Shown: positions 1 through 8,197 of the stretch, one piece after another | Layout: each line of letters starts with the position of its first letter | Position numbering within the stretch: position 1 is the first letter of the stretch | NCBI GenBank assembly: GCA_028281825.1 | Contig: JANQJC010000047.1 | Span: 1 to 64,000 of the forward strand | Source of the DNA: Flavobacteriales bacterium | Lineage (GTDB): Bacteria; Bacteroidota; Bacteroidia; JANQJC01 | Direction: 5' to 3' | Length of the DNA stretch: 64,000 bases | Program-made: the position numbers and the translations under genes | The notes under the pieces: generated by a model | Databases searched by the model: none | What the model saw: the letters and a program-made list of their open reading frames with translations, nothing else | Told to the model about the DNA's origin: nothing

Positions 1-1231
1 GTACCGGAGTATAAGAACTATCCTCATCATTAAAATCTTCTGCTCTTACAAAAACATCATCTTCACGCCACCAGGCCCGGTCAAAATAGTTAGTATAAAG
101 TTTGGTTGTTCCTACAAAATTGCTGTTGAAATATTTGTTTCTTATTACATCCAATGAAAGTCTGAACACTTCAAAATTGTCATGCTCTTTTGGGTTAAAC
201 CTTGGGTTGTTCTCAAACGAATATTCAGTAAGGCCAGTGTAAGTGGCGTTTGAATTTTCGTAATTGGCATTAGCCTTGATGTAGATATCACTCTTATCAT
301 TAGGCGCTACCTTGAGTTTTATTGTTCCATTGAATTGGTCGAAATGGTTGTTATCCCTGTAGCCATCAGCACTTTTGTACAAGAACTGAAGCTCTGGGTT
401 TATTTTATCTGTGCCAAAACCACCCACCGTGGCAAATAGACTACGATAGTTGTTCTCACCAATAGTGGCCTGAACGTGCCCACCAAGATGCCTCCTAGGG
501 CGGGTGGTAATGTAGTTAATAACCCCACCCATAGTTTGAGGCCCATACTTAATAGAGCCACTGCCCTTAATCACTTCCACTTCATCCAGTCTTTCAACAG
601 GAGGATTGTAATACATATTAGAATATACATAAATGGCAGGCTGGATTGGAATACCATCCTCCAATATCAATACCCTTGAACTACGGCGTGGATTAAGCCC
701 TCTGATGCCAATACTAATACGTGAATTACCCATACCATCATCCGCAAAGCCATGAACACCGGGAATATATTGTAGCATTTCCTGCGTACCTATTGGTCTA
801 ATCAATTGTACTTCGCGGGCATCAATTTTTGTGGCTGCACCGGGCAGGTCCTTAATAGATTTAGAACGCAAACCAACTATCTCAACCCCTGTTAAATTGA
901 TGGAACCAACTTTTACATTGAAATCCAGTTCAGCAGTTTTACCAGCCTCAATGTTTACTTTTTGCGTCGTAACCTCATAGCCAATGTAGTTAACCTGAAC
1001 TTCCCTTTCCCCTGCTTCAATTGATTTGATTAAAAAGTTTCCGCTATCATCGGTAACCACTCCATTGAATTTCTTGCCATCTTCCCACCAAGAAATCGAC
1101 GCCCCAATCAATGGTTCATTAGTGCCTTCTTCAGTTACTTTACCCTTTAAAGAGCCTGATTGGGCCAAAAGTGTAATTGGGTTGATTAGCCCAACTAACA
1201 CGAGAAAGAAGTATCTAGATATAAACGCCAT
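1..1231 (-). CDS. FecA-like TonB-dependent outer-membrane receptor (C-terminus beyond window)
   Basis: Energised uptake receptor in the outer membrane. The visible 410 residues show a signal peptide ending LLAQ, a carboxypeptidase-regulatory-like beta domain (about 25-105, KGKVTEEGTNEPLIGASI), then a plug domain (about 120-240). The plug contains LEDGIPIQPA and VIKGSGSIKYGPQTMGGVIN, a pattern I associate with ferric-dicitrate (FecA-type) receptors. The start of the barrel follows, and the frame is still open at base 1. The ATG at 1231 is 7 bases after the stop of the small lipoprotein gene, so the two are probably co-transcribed from the promoter at 1503-1533. The family assignment is strong. 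The ligand (iron-citrate or another iron chelate) is inference, because the barrel is mostly missing and no fecI/fecR pair is visible. Confidence 0.9.
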   Translation of the reverse strand, partial: MAFISRYFFLVLVGLINPITLLAQSGSLKGKVTEEGTNEPLIGASISWWEDGKKFNGVVTDDSGNFLIKSIEAGEREVQVNYIGYEVTTQKVNIEAGKTAELDFNVKVGSINLTGVEIVGLRSKSIKDLPGAATKIDAREVQLIRPIGTQEMLQYIPGVHGFADDGMGNSRISIGIRGLNPRRSSRVLILEDGIPIQPAIYVYSNMYYNPPVERLDEVEVIKGSGSIKYGPQTMGGVINYITTRPRRHLGGHVQATIGENNYRSLFATVGGFGTDKINPELQFLYKSADGYRDNNHFDQFNGTIKLKVAPNDKSDIYIKANANYENSNATYTGLTEYSFENNPRFNPKEHDNFEVFRLSLDVIRNKYFNSNFVGTTKLYTNYFDRAWWREDDVFVRAEDFNDEDSSYTPV

Positions 1232-1238
1232 TTTTTAC

Positions 1239-1475
1239 TTAATACACCTCCGGATTTTGCTCATATAATGAATCAACCTCGTAGTAGCCCGGATTTGCCA
1301 AACGCATTTTACCATAGCTACCGCCACCGCTTTCTTCTGTTTCTGAAGCAGGGAGTATTGGGTCATCTTCACAGCTTGAAAGCATCGCCAATGAAACAAG
1401 CATTAAAGTAAAGGCTGTTACCTTTGGCAAGTGCTTGGTGTACTGGTTAAAACATACCCTCATTATGCTAATCAT
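1239..1475 (-). CDS. small lipoprotein encoded just upstream of the FecA-like receptor
   Basis: A 78-residue protein I do not recognise. It has a hydrophobic N-terminus (FTLMLVSLAMLSSC) with a lipobox Cys followed by EDD, then an acidic Ser/Gly linker and a short tail ending YEQNPEVY. It should be a lipid-anchored periplasmic or surface protein. ATG codons at 1475 and 1463 are both possible; the longer start is given because the promoter at 1503-1533 leaves about 23 nt of leader. It precedes a TonB receptor by 7 bases, so it may be a partner of that receptor (inference only). Its length and lipobox argue for a real gene rather than a chance reading frame. Confidence 0.65.
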   Translation of the reverse strand: MISIMRVCFNQYTKHLPKVTAFTLMLVSLAMLSSCEDDPILPASETEESGGGSYGKMRLANPGYYEVDSLYEQNPEVY

Positions 1476-1502
1476 TATTTAGATTGATTTTAAATAATGG
1501 CA

Positions 1503-1533
1503 CAAAAATAGACCCATCAAGGGCTTGACGCAA
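1503..1533 (-). promoter_or_regulatory. Bacteroidota-type promoter for the lipoprotein/FecA-like receptor pair
   Basis: Read on the minus strand, TTG (1533-1531), a 20-base spacer, then TATTTTTG (1510-1503). This fits TTG-N19-21-TAnnTTTG exactly. The expected start of transcription is near 1498, about 23 nt before the ATG. Confidence 0.7.
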
Positions 1534-1636
1534 TACCATAAAGTGGGTATATAAACGAAAAAGGTTTGTATTTGGGCTTTACTTTCTTAGTTCTTTCCCG
1601 AAAAATTGACACTTTTATAGCCCAAATTTTTCGCGA

Positions 1637-2683
1637 ATGATAGATTACTTTGATTGCAAAATAGAGCGCGTTTCTGCTCATCAGGTTGGTAACCAAGCCA
1701 ACGAGGAGAACCTGGTGGTTTCTGAAAGCCCTATTGAAATAAGCGACAACCAACTAAAAGAAGCCCTTCTTAATTACTTCGTTACGCATTTTAGTACTGA
1801 AGAATTTTTTCAGTTTGCTCCTATTGAAGGCGACCTGAATGCCAATCCTGTTTACAAGGCTGTTACCGAAATATTGGAAGACCCAAGTACTCTGCACCAG
1901 CAATCTATTGACCTTGCAGACCGCCTGTATGAGTGCCAAAACCACCCGAACATTAAAGCAGGTGATTTTTATGTAACGCTGCTAACTGATATACAATTGG
2001 ATGGTGTGCACACTAACGCCGTTGGTTTATTCAAAGCAGAAACCAAAGATTTATTCATCAAGCTGCATACCAGCACCAACTATTTTGAATTAAGCACAGA
2101 TGTAGGCACCAGAACCAGCAAGCTTGACAAAGGCTGCCTCGTGTTTAATACTAACAAGGCTTCAGGATATAAAGTATGTGTGATAGATAAATCAAACAAA
2201 ATAACTGAGGCACAATACTGGAAAGAAGAATTCTTGAATACTAAGCCCTGTAATGATGATTTTCACAACACACAAACCTTTATGAAGGTGACCAAGGATT
2301 TTGTGACCAAACAAATGCCCAAGCAGTTTGAAATGGACAAGACAGATCAGGCAGACCTACTCAACCGTTCAATAGACTTTTTCAAGAGCAACCAACAATT
2401 CAACGACCAGCAATTTGGAAACGAAATTTTTGAAGATGAGCAGGTAATCAATGCTTTCCATCGTTTTAAGAATGATTTTCAGGAAGAAAAAGAAGTAGAG
2501 TTGGCTCAAGATTTTGGAATCTCCGCCCCTGCGGTACAAAAAAACCAAAGGGTTTTTAAAAGCGTTATCAAGCTGGATAAGAATTTCCACATATACGTGC
2601 ATGGCGACAAAAAATTGATTGAACGTGGTGTGGATGAAATGGGTAGAAAGTTTTACAAAGTATATTATCACGAAGAGACTTAA
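1637..2683 (+). CDS. nucleoid-associated protein, NdpA/YejK family
   Basis: Cytoplasmic, 348 residues with no signal peptide, close to the usual length of the 37-kDa nucleoid-associated protein family (PF04245). Characteristic stretches are an N-terminal region with a conserved FF(Q)F..I segment, the central DILTDIQLDG-like strand (here LLTDIQLDG) and the C-terminal IKLDKNFHIYV followed by a G-rich YKVYY end. Family members associate with the bacterial nucleoid, but their biochemical role is poorly known. The gene is monocistronic-looking: a divergent lipoprotein gene lies upstream and a stable hairpin (2696-2714) follows 12 bases after the stop. The ATG at 1637 is the first in frame. Confidence 0.85.
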   Translation: MIDYFDCKIERVSAHQVGNQANEENLVVSESPIEISDNQLKEALLNYFVTHFSTEEFFQFAPIEGDLNANPVYKAVTEILEDPSTLHQQSIDLADRLYECQNHPNIKAGDFYVTLLTDIQLDGVHTNAVGLFKAETKDLFIKLHTSTNYFELSTDVGTRTSKLDKGCLVFNTNKASGYKVCVIDKSNKITEAQYWKEEFLNTKPCNDDFHNTQTFMKVTKDFVTKQMPKQFEMDKTDQADLLNRSIDFFKSNQQFNDQQFGNEIFEDEQVINAFHRFKNDFQEEKEVELAQDFGISAPAVQKNQRVFKSVIKLDKNFHIYVHGDKKLIERGVDEMGRKFYKVYYHEET

Positions 2684-2695
2684 ACCCCTCCTAAA

Positions 2696-2714
2696 TCCTC
2701 CCCCAAGGGGAGGA
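2696..2714 (+). terminator. GC-rich hairpin just after ndpA (possible terminator or dispersed repeat)
   Basis: Perfect 8-bp stem tcctcccc / ggggagga with a 3-base loop, 12 bases after the ndpA stop. No T-run follows. The surrounding text (cccctcctaaatcctccccc) looks like a short palindromic repeat I associate with gene ends in many Bacteroidota genomes, so it may be a dispersed element rather than an intrinsic terminator. Confidence 0.5.
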
Positions 2715-2771
2715 CTTATAGCTGCATTTTTGTATTATTTTCCACACTTTTGCAGGAAATCATACTACTAC

Positions 2772-4841
2772 ATGAGATTTTGTTTACTAATTCTTTTATT
2801 AGGTATCTGTGCTTTTAATCTAAGCGCTCAACTAAACCCTGAAAACATTACAATAGTTAGAGATAGTTTTGGGGTGCCTCATATCTACGCTCCTACTGAT
2901 GCCGAAGTGGCTTATGGGCTAGCATGGGCACATAGTGAAGACGATTTCCCCTCTATTTTTCAACTGATGCTTATTGGAAAGCACAGGCAAGGAGAGCTAT
3001 TGGGAGCAGACGGAGCCAAAACCGATTTTTTTGCCCAATACCTAAAAGCTGAAGAACGAGTAGACAAAAACTATGATAAACTGCCAGCGAGCTACCGCAA
3101 ACTGATAGAAGGCTATGCTGCTGGGGTAAATGCCTATGCGGCAGCCCATCCCAAAGAGGTGAAAGTAAAAGGTGTTTTTCCATTGACAGGAAAAGACCTC
3201 GAAAAAACCTATTCAATTGTAATTTGTGCACTAACAGGCGCACCTATGGCCATAGGAGCTGTACTTGAGGGGAAGAACTACGAGTCGGCAGTAAGTGTAG
3301 GCTCTAACGGTTTTGCTGCTAACTCCAAGTTCACAGCCGATGGGAGAACTTATTTAGTGAACGACCCACATTGGCTGATAGATGGCCCTATCACTTTTTA
3401 TGAATGCCACTTGCACAGTGATGAAGGTTGGAACATCAGTGGTGGCGTTTATCCAGGTATACCCATGCCAGCCAATGCCCTTACGCCCAACCTGGGTTGG
3501 AACCTGCCATTTAATTTTCCCGACTTGATTGATATATATGAATTGGAAATCAATCCAGAGAATAAACACCAATACAAGTTTGATGATAAGTGGCTAGACT
3601 TAGAGGTGAGGAAGATTCCCTTGAAAGTGAAGATGGGTTTCCTGAAATTGAAAGTGAAAAAGAAGGCATACTGGACGGTTTATGGCCCTGCTATTGAAAC
3701 TAATGACGGCAAAATAATGGCTACCCGCTTTGCTGCCAATCAAGAAATTGGGGCGTTGAACCAGCTTTATGAAATGGGTAAATCAAAAAACCTAAGTGAG
3801 TTTAAACAAGCTGTGAAGAATGGAAAAATGCCGCTATTCAATATCGTATATGCAGATAAAGAGGACAACATTTTTTACATCTACAAAGCGCTTATACCCA
3901 AGAGAAACCCCGACTATAATTGGCAAAAGGCCTTGCCCGGAAATACCAGCAAAACCCTTTGGACAGAATTTTTGGCTTATGAAGACCTTCCACAGGTTAC
4001 TAACCCTGAAAGTGGATACATCTACAATATGAACAGTTCACCCTATTTCTGTACTGGTGAAAACGAATGCCCCGAGCACGGGCCTTATCACAAAACAGGT
4101 GGTATTTATATTGACCCTGAAAATGACAGAAGTGTGCGTTTCCGTGAGCTGGTGGGTGGTATAGATAAAATAGACTACCCTACCTTCAAAAGCCTGAAGT
4201 ATGATATTGAATATCCTGAAAAAAGTGATGGTGCCTTTGATTTCACCTTGCAAAAAATGCAACAATTGGATAAAAAGAAATATCCTAAAATTGCTGATGC
4301 CCTTGCCCATCTTAAGGCCTGTAAACTAGATGGACACCTTGAGAACAAACATACGGCTCTCTATCTTTTTGCATTGGGATATCTGTTTGAAAAAGTGGAT
4401 GCCAACAAGAGGACTTTTATCATGAACGGCTTTCCTTATGATGAAGAATTATTTGCGGATGCAGTAGCTCACGCTAAAAAAGTGATGCTAAAGCATCATG
4501 GGAGATTGGATGTACCTTTGAGTAAAGTTCAATTCTTGGTGAGGGGCGATAAAAAAGTGGCTATCCCTGGCTTACCACAAAATCTTAACTCGGTAGAAGG
4601 GGAAGCAACTAAAGATGGTTTGATTAAAGTTTATAGAAATAGTTCCTTCCTTCAATTCGCCAAGTATAGTAAAGATGGTATTGAAGCTGAGAGTATCCAT
4701 ACCTATGGTAATTCAAAACGCCATGATAGTCAGCATTATGATGACCAAATGGAAATGCACTCTGAGTTCAAGACCAAAAAAGTGATATTTGACAAAGAGC
4801 AGGTATTAAAGAAAGCTGAGAGTATATATCATCCGCAGTGA
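2772..4841 (+). CDS. penicillin acylase family N-terminal-nucleophile hydrolase
   Basis: A 689-residue exported precursor. The signal peptide (1-19, ending NLSAQ) is followed by NITIVRDSFGVPHIYA, the family's typical first strand. The self-processing site is Gly177-Ser178-Asn179 (SVGSNGFAANS), so Ser178 would become the N-terminal nucleophile of the beta chain after excision of a spacer. LVNDPHW follows, matching the conserved NDPHL element. Members hydrolyse amide bonds of beta-lactams, acyl-homoserine lactones or other N-acyl compounds; the substrate here cannot be told from sequence. An in-frame open stretch runs upstream to 2619 inside ndpA, but the ATG at 2772 is the one that gives a signal peptide. 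The location should be periplasmic. Confidence 0.88.
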   Translation: MRFCLLILLLGICAFNLSAQLNPENITIVRDSFGVPHIYAPTDAEVAYGLAWAHSEDDFPSIFQLMLIGKHRQGELLGADGAKTDFFAQYLKAEERVDKNYDKLPASYRKLIEGYAAGVNAYAAAHPKEVKVKGVFPLTGKDLEKTYSIVICALTGAPMAIGAVLEGKNYESAVSVGSNGFAANSKFTADGRTYLVNDPHWLIDGPITFYECHLHSDEGWNISGGVYPGIPMPANALTPNLGWNLPFNFPDLIDIYELEINPENKHQYKFDDKWLDLEVRKIPLKVKMGFLKLKVKKKAYWTVYGPAIETNDGKIMATRFAANQEIGALNQLYEMGKSKNLSEFKQAVKNGKMPLFNIVYADKEDNIFYIYKALIPKRNPDYNWQKALPGNTSKTLWTEFLAYEDLPQVTNPESGYIYNMNSSPYFCTGENECPEHGPYHKTGGIYIDPENDRSVRFRELVGGIDKIDYPTFKSLKYDIEYPEKSDGAFDFTLQKMQQLDKKKYPKIADALAHLKACKLDGHLENKHTALYLFALGYLFEKVDANKRTFIMNGFPYDEELFADAVAHAKKVMLKHHGRLDVPLSKVQFLVRGDKKVAIPGLPQNLNSVEGEATKDGLIKVYRNSSFLQFAKYSKDGIEAESIHTYGNSKRHDSQHYDDQMEMHSEFKTKKVIFDKEQVLKKAESIYHPQ

Positions 4842-4885
4842 AATCTTACACGGCTTTTGCAAAATACTATAACACATTTTTCCGT

Positions 4886-4893
4886 TAGCTTTG
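4886..4893 (+). promoter_or_regulatory. -7 box upstream of the arylsulfotransferase-like gene
   Basis: TAGCTTTG matches TAnnTTTG. Transcription would begin near 4898, about 21 nt before the ATG. The nearest TTG is 26 bases upstream, so the -33 box is poor. Confidence 0.4.
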
Positions 4894-4918
4894 TGACCTT
4901 TGACTGAAATCATTTCCC

Positions 4919-6580
4919 ATGAGATTCCTAATTCTTATATCCTTTCTGAGCATTGTATTTTCACTAACTGGTTATGGACAAACTGTAGGCTTAATGCAGT
5001 ATGGCCAAGGCACTGAAGATGGATATGTGTTATTTGCACCCTTGTCTTCTACTTATACCTACCTGATAGATAATTGTGGAAGGGAAATAAATACCTGGCA
5101 AAGTAATCAAAGCCCAGGTGCCTCTGTTTACCTTCTAGAGAATGGTAAGCTACTGAGAACTGGTAAAACAAATAATCAAAATTTTACTGCCGGTGGTGCA
5201 GGTGGAATTATTGAGATTTTAGATTGGAACAGCAATGTAGAGTGGACTTACACTATCTCAGATAGTACACAAAGGCAACACCATGATGTAGAATACCTGC
5301 CCAATGGAAATATACTAGCCATAGTTTGGGATTTAAAAACCGAGTTGGAATGCATACAAGCCGGCAGAGATACCAGTACTGTACCCGGTGAGTTATGGCC
5401 TGAAAAAATCATTGAGATAAGACCGATAGGCATTGATAGTGCTGAGATTGTCTGGGAATGGCATGCCTGGGACCATCTCGTTCAGGATTTTGATAGCACC
5501 AGAAACAACTATGGTGTTATCGCTGACCATCCAGAGCTTATTGATGCCAACTACCTGGGCACACCAGCCGTAAGCAACTCAGATTGGTTGCATGTAAATG
5601 CAATAGCCTACAACCCTATTTTTGATCAAATAGTTATGAGTAACCACCGCTTTGATGAAATATGGGTAATTGACCATAGTACCACTACTATTGAGGCTTC
5701 AGGGCATACTGGAGGAAACTCTGGTAAAGGAGGGGATATACTCTATCGCTATGGTAACCCGCAAACCTATGACCGAGGCACTGCCAATGACAGGGTACTT
5801 TTCAATCAGCACAACCCCAATTGGATACCACCAGGCTTGCCTGGAGAAGGTGATATCATTATTTTTAATAATGGAGAAAACGGACCAAATGCTTACTCTA
5901 CAATTGACCAAATTACACCACCTATTGATGGCAATGGCGACTACAACTTGACTGGACAAACATTTGGCCCATCAGCCTTAACCTGGCAATACGCAGCCTC
6001 GCCATTGAATAGTTTTTTCTCAAGCAATGTATCAGGAGCGCAGCGCTTGCCTAGTGGAAACACGATTATCTGTGAAGGAGCCAATGGTCGGTTTTTTGAA
6101 GTTGATTCTTTAGGAAACATGGTTTGGGAATATGTAAACCCCATCAATCAAAATGGCCCTATTCAGCAAGGTGGAATTGTAAATGGAAATAGTGTATTCA
6201 GATGCACAAAGTATCCAGAAGATTACACCGGCCTTAATGGCCAGGACCTAACACCAGGTGATCCATTGGAGCTTAACCCCACTCAAACCACTTGCAGCAT
6301 TATTACCCAAACCGAAGCCAGTAGTCTAATAGAGGAAACCAAGATTAGTGTTTACCCTAACCCCGCAAAGGGTGTATTAACAGTGGAACGCCCTACTAAT
6401 CATGGGGTATTGCAAGTAACTATATATGACATAAGCGGCAAGCAGCTAGCAAATAGAACACTTGCCAGTGGAAATTATAGGATGATGATAGACCTTGCCA
6501 GCTACCCTGCTGGTTTATATTCAATAAAACTTAGCAATGGGTATGACACCCAAGCCTCAATGTTTTCTGTGATTAAGTAA
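4919..6580 (+). CDS. arylsulfotransferase-like (ASST) propeller protein with T9SS type A sorting domain
   Basis: A 553-residue secreted protein: signal peptide (1-20, GYGQ), a beta-propeller of the arylsulfotransferase type, and a C-terminal T9SS type A domain (about 475-553: VYPNPAKGVLTVE, YDISGKQL, YPAGLYSIKL). Propeller signatures are HHDVEYLPNGNIL and QHNPNWIPPG...GDIIIFNNG, which match the family's repeated H-D/N...LPNGN blocks; those histidines lie where ASST enzymes bind or carry sulfate. Family enzymes move sulfate between phenolic compounds, but many relatives in this phylum are untested. Export by the T9SS would put it on the cell surface or outside. It is convergent with the response regulator gene, with only 3 bases between the stops. 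Confidence 0.82.
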   Translation: MRFLILISFLSIVFSLTGYGQTVGLMQYGQGTEDGYVLFAPLSSTYTYLIDNCGREINTWQSNQSPGASVYLLENGKLLRTGKTNNQNFTAGGAGGIIEILDWNSNVEWTYTISDSTQRQHHDVEYLPNGNILAIVWDLKTELECIQAGRDTSTVPGELWPEKIIEIRPIGIDSAEIVWEWHAWDHLVQDFDSTRNNYGVIADHPELIDANYLGTPAVSNSDWLHVNAIAYNPIFDQIVMSNHRFDEIWVIDHSTTTIEASGHTGGNSGKGGDILYRYGNPQTYDRGTANDRVLFNQHNPNWIPPGLPGEGDIIIFNNGENGPNAYSTIDQITPPIDGNGDYNLTGQTFGPSALTWQYAASPLNSFFSSNVSGAQRLPSGNTIICEGANGRFFEVDSLGNMVWEYVNPINQNGPIQQGGIVNGNSVFRCTKYPEDYTGLNGQDLTPGDPLELNPTQTTCSIITQTEASSLIEETKISVYPNPAKGVLTVERPTNHGVLQVTIYDISGKQLANRTLASGNYRMMIDLASYPAGLYSIKLSNGYDTQASMFSVIK

Positions 6581-6583
6581 GTA

Positions 6584-7252
6584 TTACTCTGGAGTGATGA
6601 TATTCTCCTTGATGGCGTATACCACTACACCTGCGGTATTGTTTACGCCCAACTTGGCCATTATATTCTTGCGATGGGTACCAACTGTATGAGTGCTCAA
6701 AAATAGCTTATCCCCTATTTGCTTATTAGAATATCCTGAGGCTATTAATCTGATGATATCTACCTCACGGCTGGATATCTTCATGGGCTCACAACAACTT
6801 GCCACCAAATTGATATCCACTTTGTTTTTGTCCTTATTCATCAAAGAACTTATAATCTTGCCACAGAAGAAGTTTTCACCCTTAGCTGTTGAATAAATAG
6901 CCTCTACTACCTCATCGCGGTCGCAATCTTTAAGGATATAACCCGTAATACCCGATTCTATGGCTTTAAGCATGCCACCTTGAGATACATAGGTGGTTAT
7001 TGCCAACACCTTTGCTTCAGGCCTTTTCTCAAGCACATTTTTGATATCCTCTACCCTGAACTCAGTAGAACCAAAGTCGATGATAAGCAAATCAGGGCTT
7101 ACTTCCTCCAGCATTTCATTTAGCTCAATGCTATTAGAAACTTCACCAACAAATTCCAAATCTTCAGCACCATTGATAATGGCTTTGAAACCTTCCTTAA
7201 CGATGAAATTGTTATCAGCCAGAAGTACCTTTATATTACTGGATGCGATCAT
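6584..7252 (-). CDS. NarL/FixJ-type response regulator, LuxR DNA-binding domain
   Basis: A 222-residue two-domain regulator. The receiver domain (about 7-125) has phosphoacceptor Asp59 (LLIIDFG), Thr86/Thr87 and Lys108 (YILKDC). The acidic pocket is D13-N14 rather than two acidic residues, which may weaken Mg binding. The LuxR helix-turn-helix is at about 155-218 (ISSREVDIIRLIASGYSNKQIGDKL.LSTHTVGTHRKNIMAKLG). No sensor kinase is adjacent, so its signal is unknown. A TAACTTTG box lies at 7264-7257, so close that the mRNA may start at or next to the ATG. It is the last gene on this strand before the convergent sulfotransferase-like gene. Confidence 0.92.
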   Translation of the reverse strand: MIASSNIKVLLADNNFIVKEGFKAIINGAEDLEFVGEVSNSIELNEMLEEVSPDLLIIDFGSTEFRVEDIKNVLEKRPEAKVLAITTYVSQGGMLKAIESGITGYILKDCDRDEVVEAIYSTAKGENFFCGKIISSLMNKDKNKVDINLVASCCEPMKISSREVDIIRLIASGYSNKQIGDKLFLSTHTVGTHRKNIMAKLGVNNTAGVVVYAIKENIITPE

Positions 7253-7256
7253 GCTG

Positions 7257-7264
7257 CAAAGTTA
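7257..7264 (-). promoter_or_regulatory. -7 box of the response regulator gene
   Basis: TAACTTTG on the minus strand, matching TAnnTTTG. It sits only 5 bases before the ATG, so the predicted transcript is leaderless or nearly so. Confidence 0.4.
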
Positions 7265-7288
7265 TTTAGAATTAGTTTAAATAACGAA

Positions 7289-8197
7289 TCATATTTCAAC
7301 TGTTAGCCCGTCATAAGCAGCAATAGTATTTTCAAACACCGCCTGAGACTCCTTAAGTAGCTCATCTGTCTGCTTATATCGGGATGAATAATGACCTATC
7401 ATCAGCTTCTCCACTTGCGCTTTTTTGGCTATCTCAGCTGCCTGACTGGTAGTGGTGTGAAAGGTTTGCTCCGCCCGCTTAGCCAGGTTATTCATAAAAG
7501 TGGATTCATGATATAGCAAATCCACTCCTTTGACATACTTAGCCACCGACGGGTCATAAATAGTATCTGAACAAAAGGCATATGACTTTGGCGGCGTACC
7601 CACATGGGTAAGCTCATCATTAGTTATCACCTCTCCCTTTTCAGTGGTGAAGTCTGCCCCTTCTCTTATCTCTCTTATACTTTCTATTGGAATATTATAC
7701 TGCTTTATTTTTTCTTTCTTGATGTTTCTTGACCTCGGCGCCTCATCAAAACGGAAGCCCCAGCATGGTATCCGATGTGTGAGTGGGAAACTTTTGACTA
7801 TTAATGAATTTGTTTCCAATATTATGTTTTCTCCTGGCTCAAGAAAATGATAAGTGATTGGAAACTTTAATTCAGTACCTGAATGTTTCCATTGGGTTTG
7901 CAGTATCTCTTGCAAGGGTTCAGGGCAATAGATATGCATCATGGCGGTGCGTCCTACCAAGTGTAAAGACGACAAATAGCCCATCAAGCCAAGGTAATGG
8001 TCGCCATGTAGGTGGCTAATAAATATATGGTTTATCCTGTGGCCTTTGACCCTAAATTTAGCCATTTGCATTTGAGTACCTTCTCCACAGTCTATCAAAA
8101 AAAACCGCTCATGCACATTAAGTACCTGAGCGGTTGGATTTCTCTGACTGGTTGGAGTAGCAGAACCACATCCAAGGATAGTCAGTTTTAAAGCCAT
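7289..8197 (-). CDS. rnz: ribonuclease Z
   Basis: tRNA 3'-end endonuclease of the metallo-beta-lactamase fold, 302 residues, the normal length for the short bacterial form. The N-terminus LTILGCGSATPTSQRNPTAQ is typical. Zinc motif SHLHGDH gives His62, His64, Asp66 and His67; further ligands are expected at His141-equivalent (FPLTHRI), Asp (FCSDTIYD) and the C-terminal GHYSSRY histidine. The exosite arm lies at about 155-195. Its ATG overlaps the stop of the preceding T9SS cargo gene by one base (TAATG), so it is probably translated from the cargo transcript. An 8-T run occurs in the coding strand near residue 33 without disturbing the frame. Confidence 0.96.
   Translation of the reverse strand: MALKLTILGCGSATPTSQRNPTAQVLNVHERFFLIDCGEGTQMQMAKFRVKGHRINHIFISHLHGDHYLGLMGYLSSLHLVGRTAMMHIYCPEPLQEILQTQWKHSGTELKFPITYHFLEPGENIILETNSLIVKSFPLTHRIPCWGFRFDEAPRSRNIKKEKIKQYNIPIESIREIREGADFTTEKGEVITNDELTHVGTPPKSYAFCSDTIYDPSVAKYVKGVDLLYHESTFMNNLAKRAEQTFHTTTSQAAEIAKKAQVEKLMIGHYSSRYKQTDELLKESQAVFENTIAAYDGLTVEI

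Noticed and set aside
2619-2771. In-frame N-terminal extension of the penicillin-acylase-like gene
   Set aside because: It overlaps ndpA and crosses the hairpin; the ATG at 2772 gives a normal signal peptide.
8097-8104. Run of eight T (coding strand) in rnz as a slippage site
   Set aside because: It encodes conserved residues of the strand FFLID near the active site and is not at a domain boundary; a truncated product would be useless.
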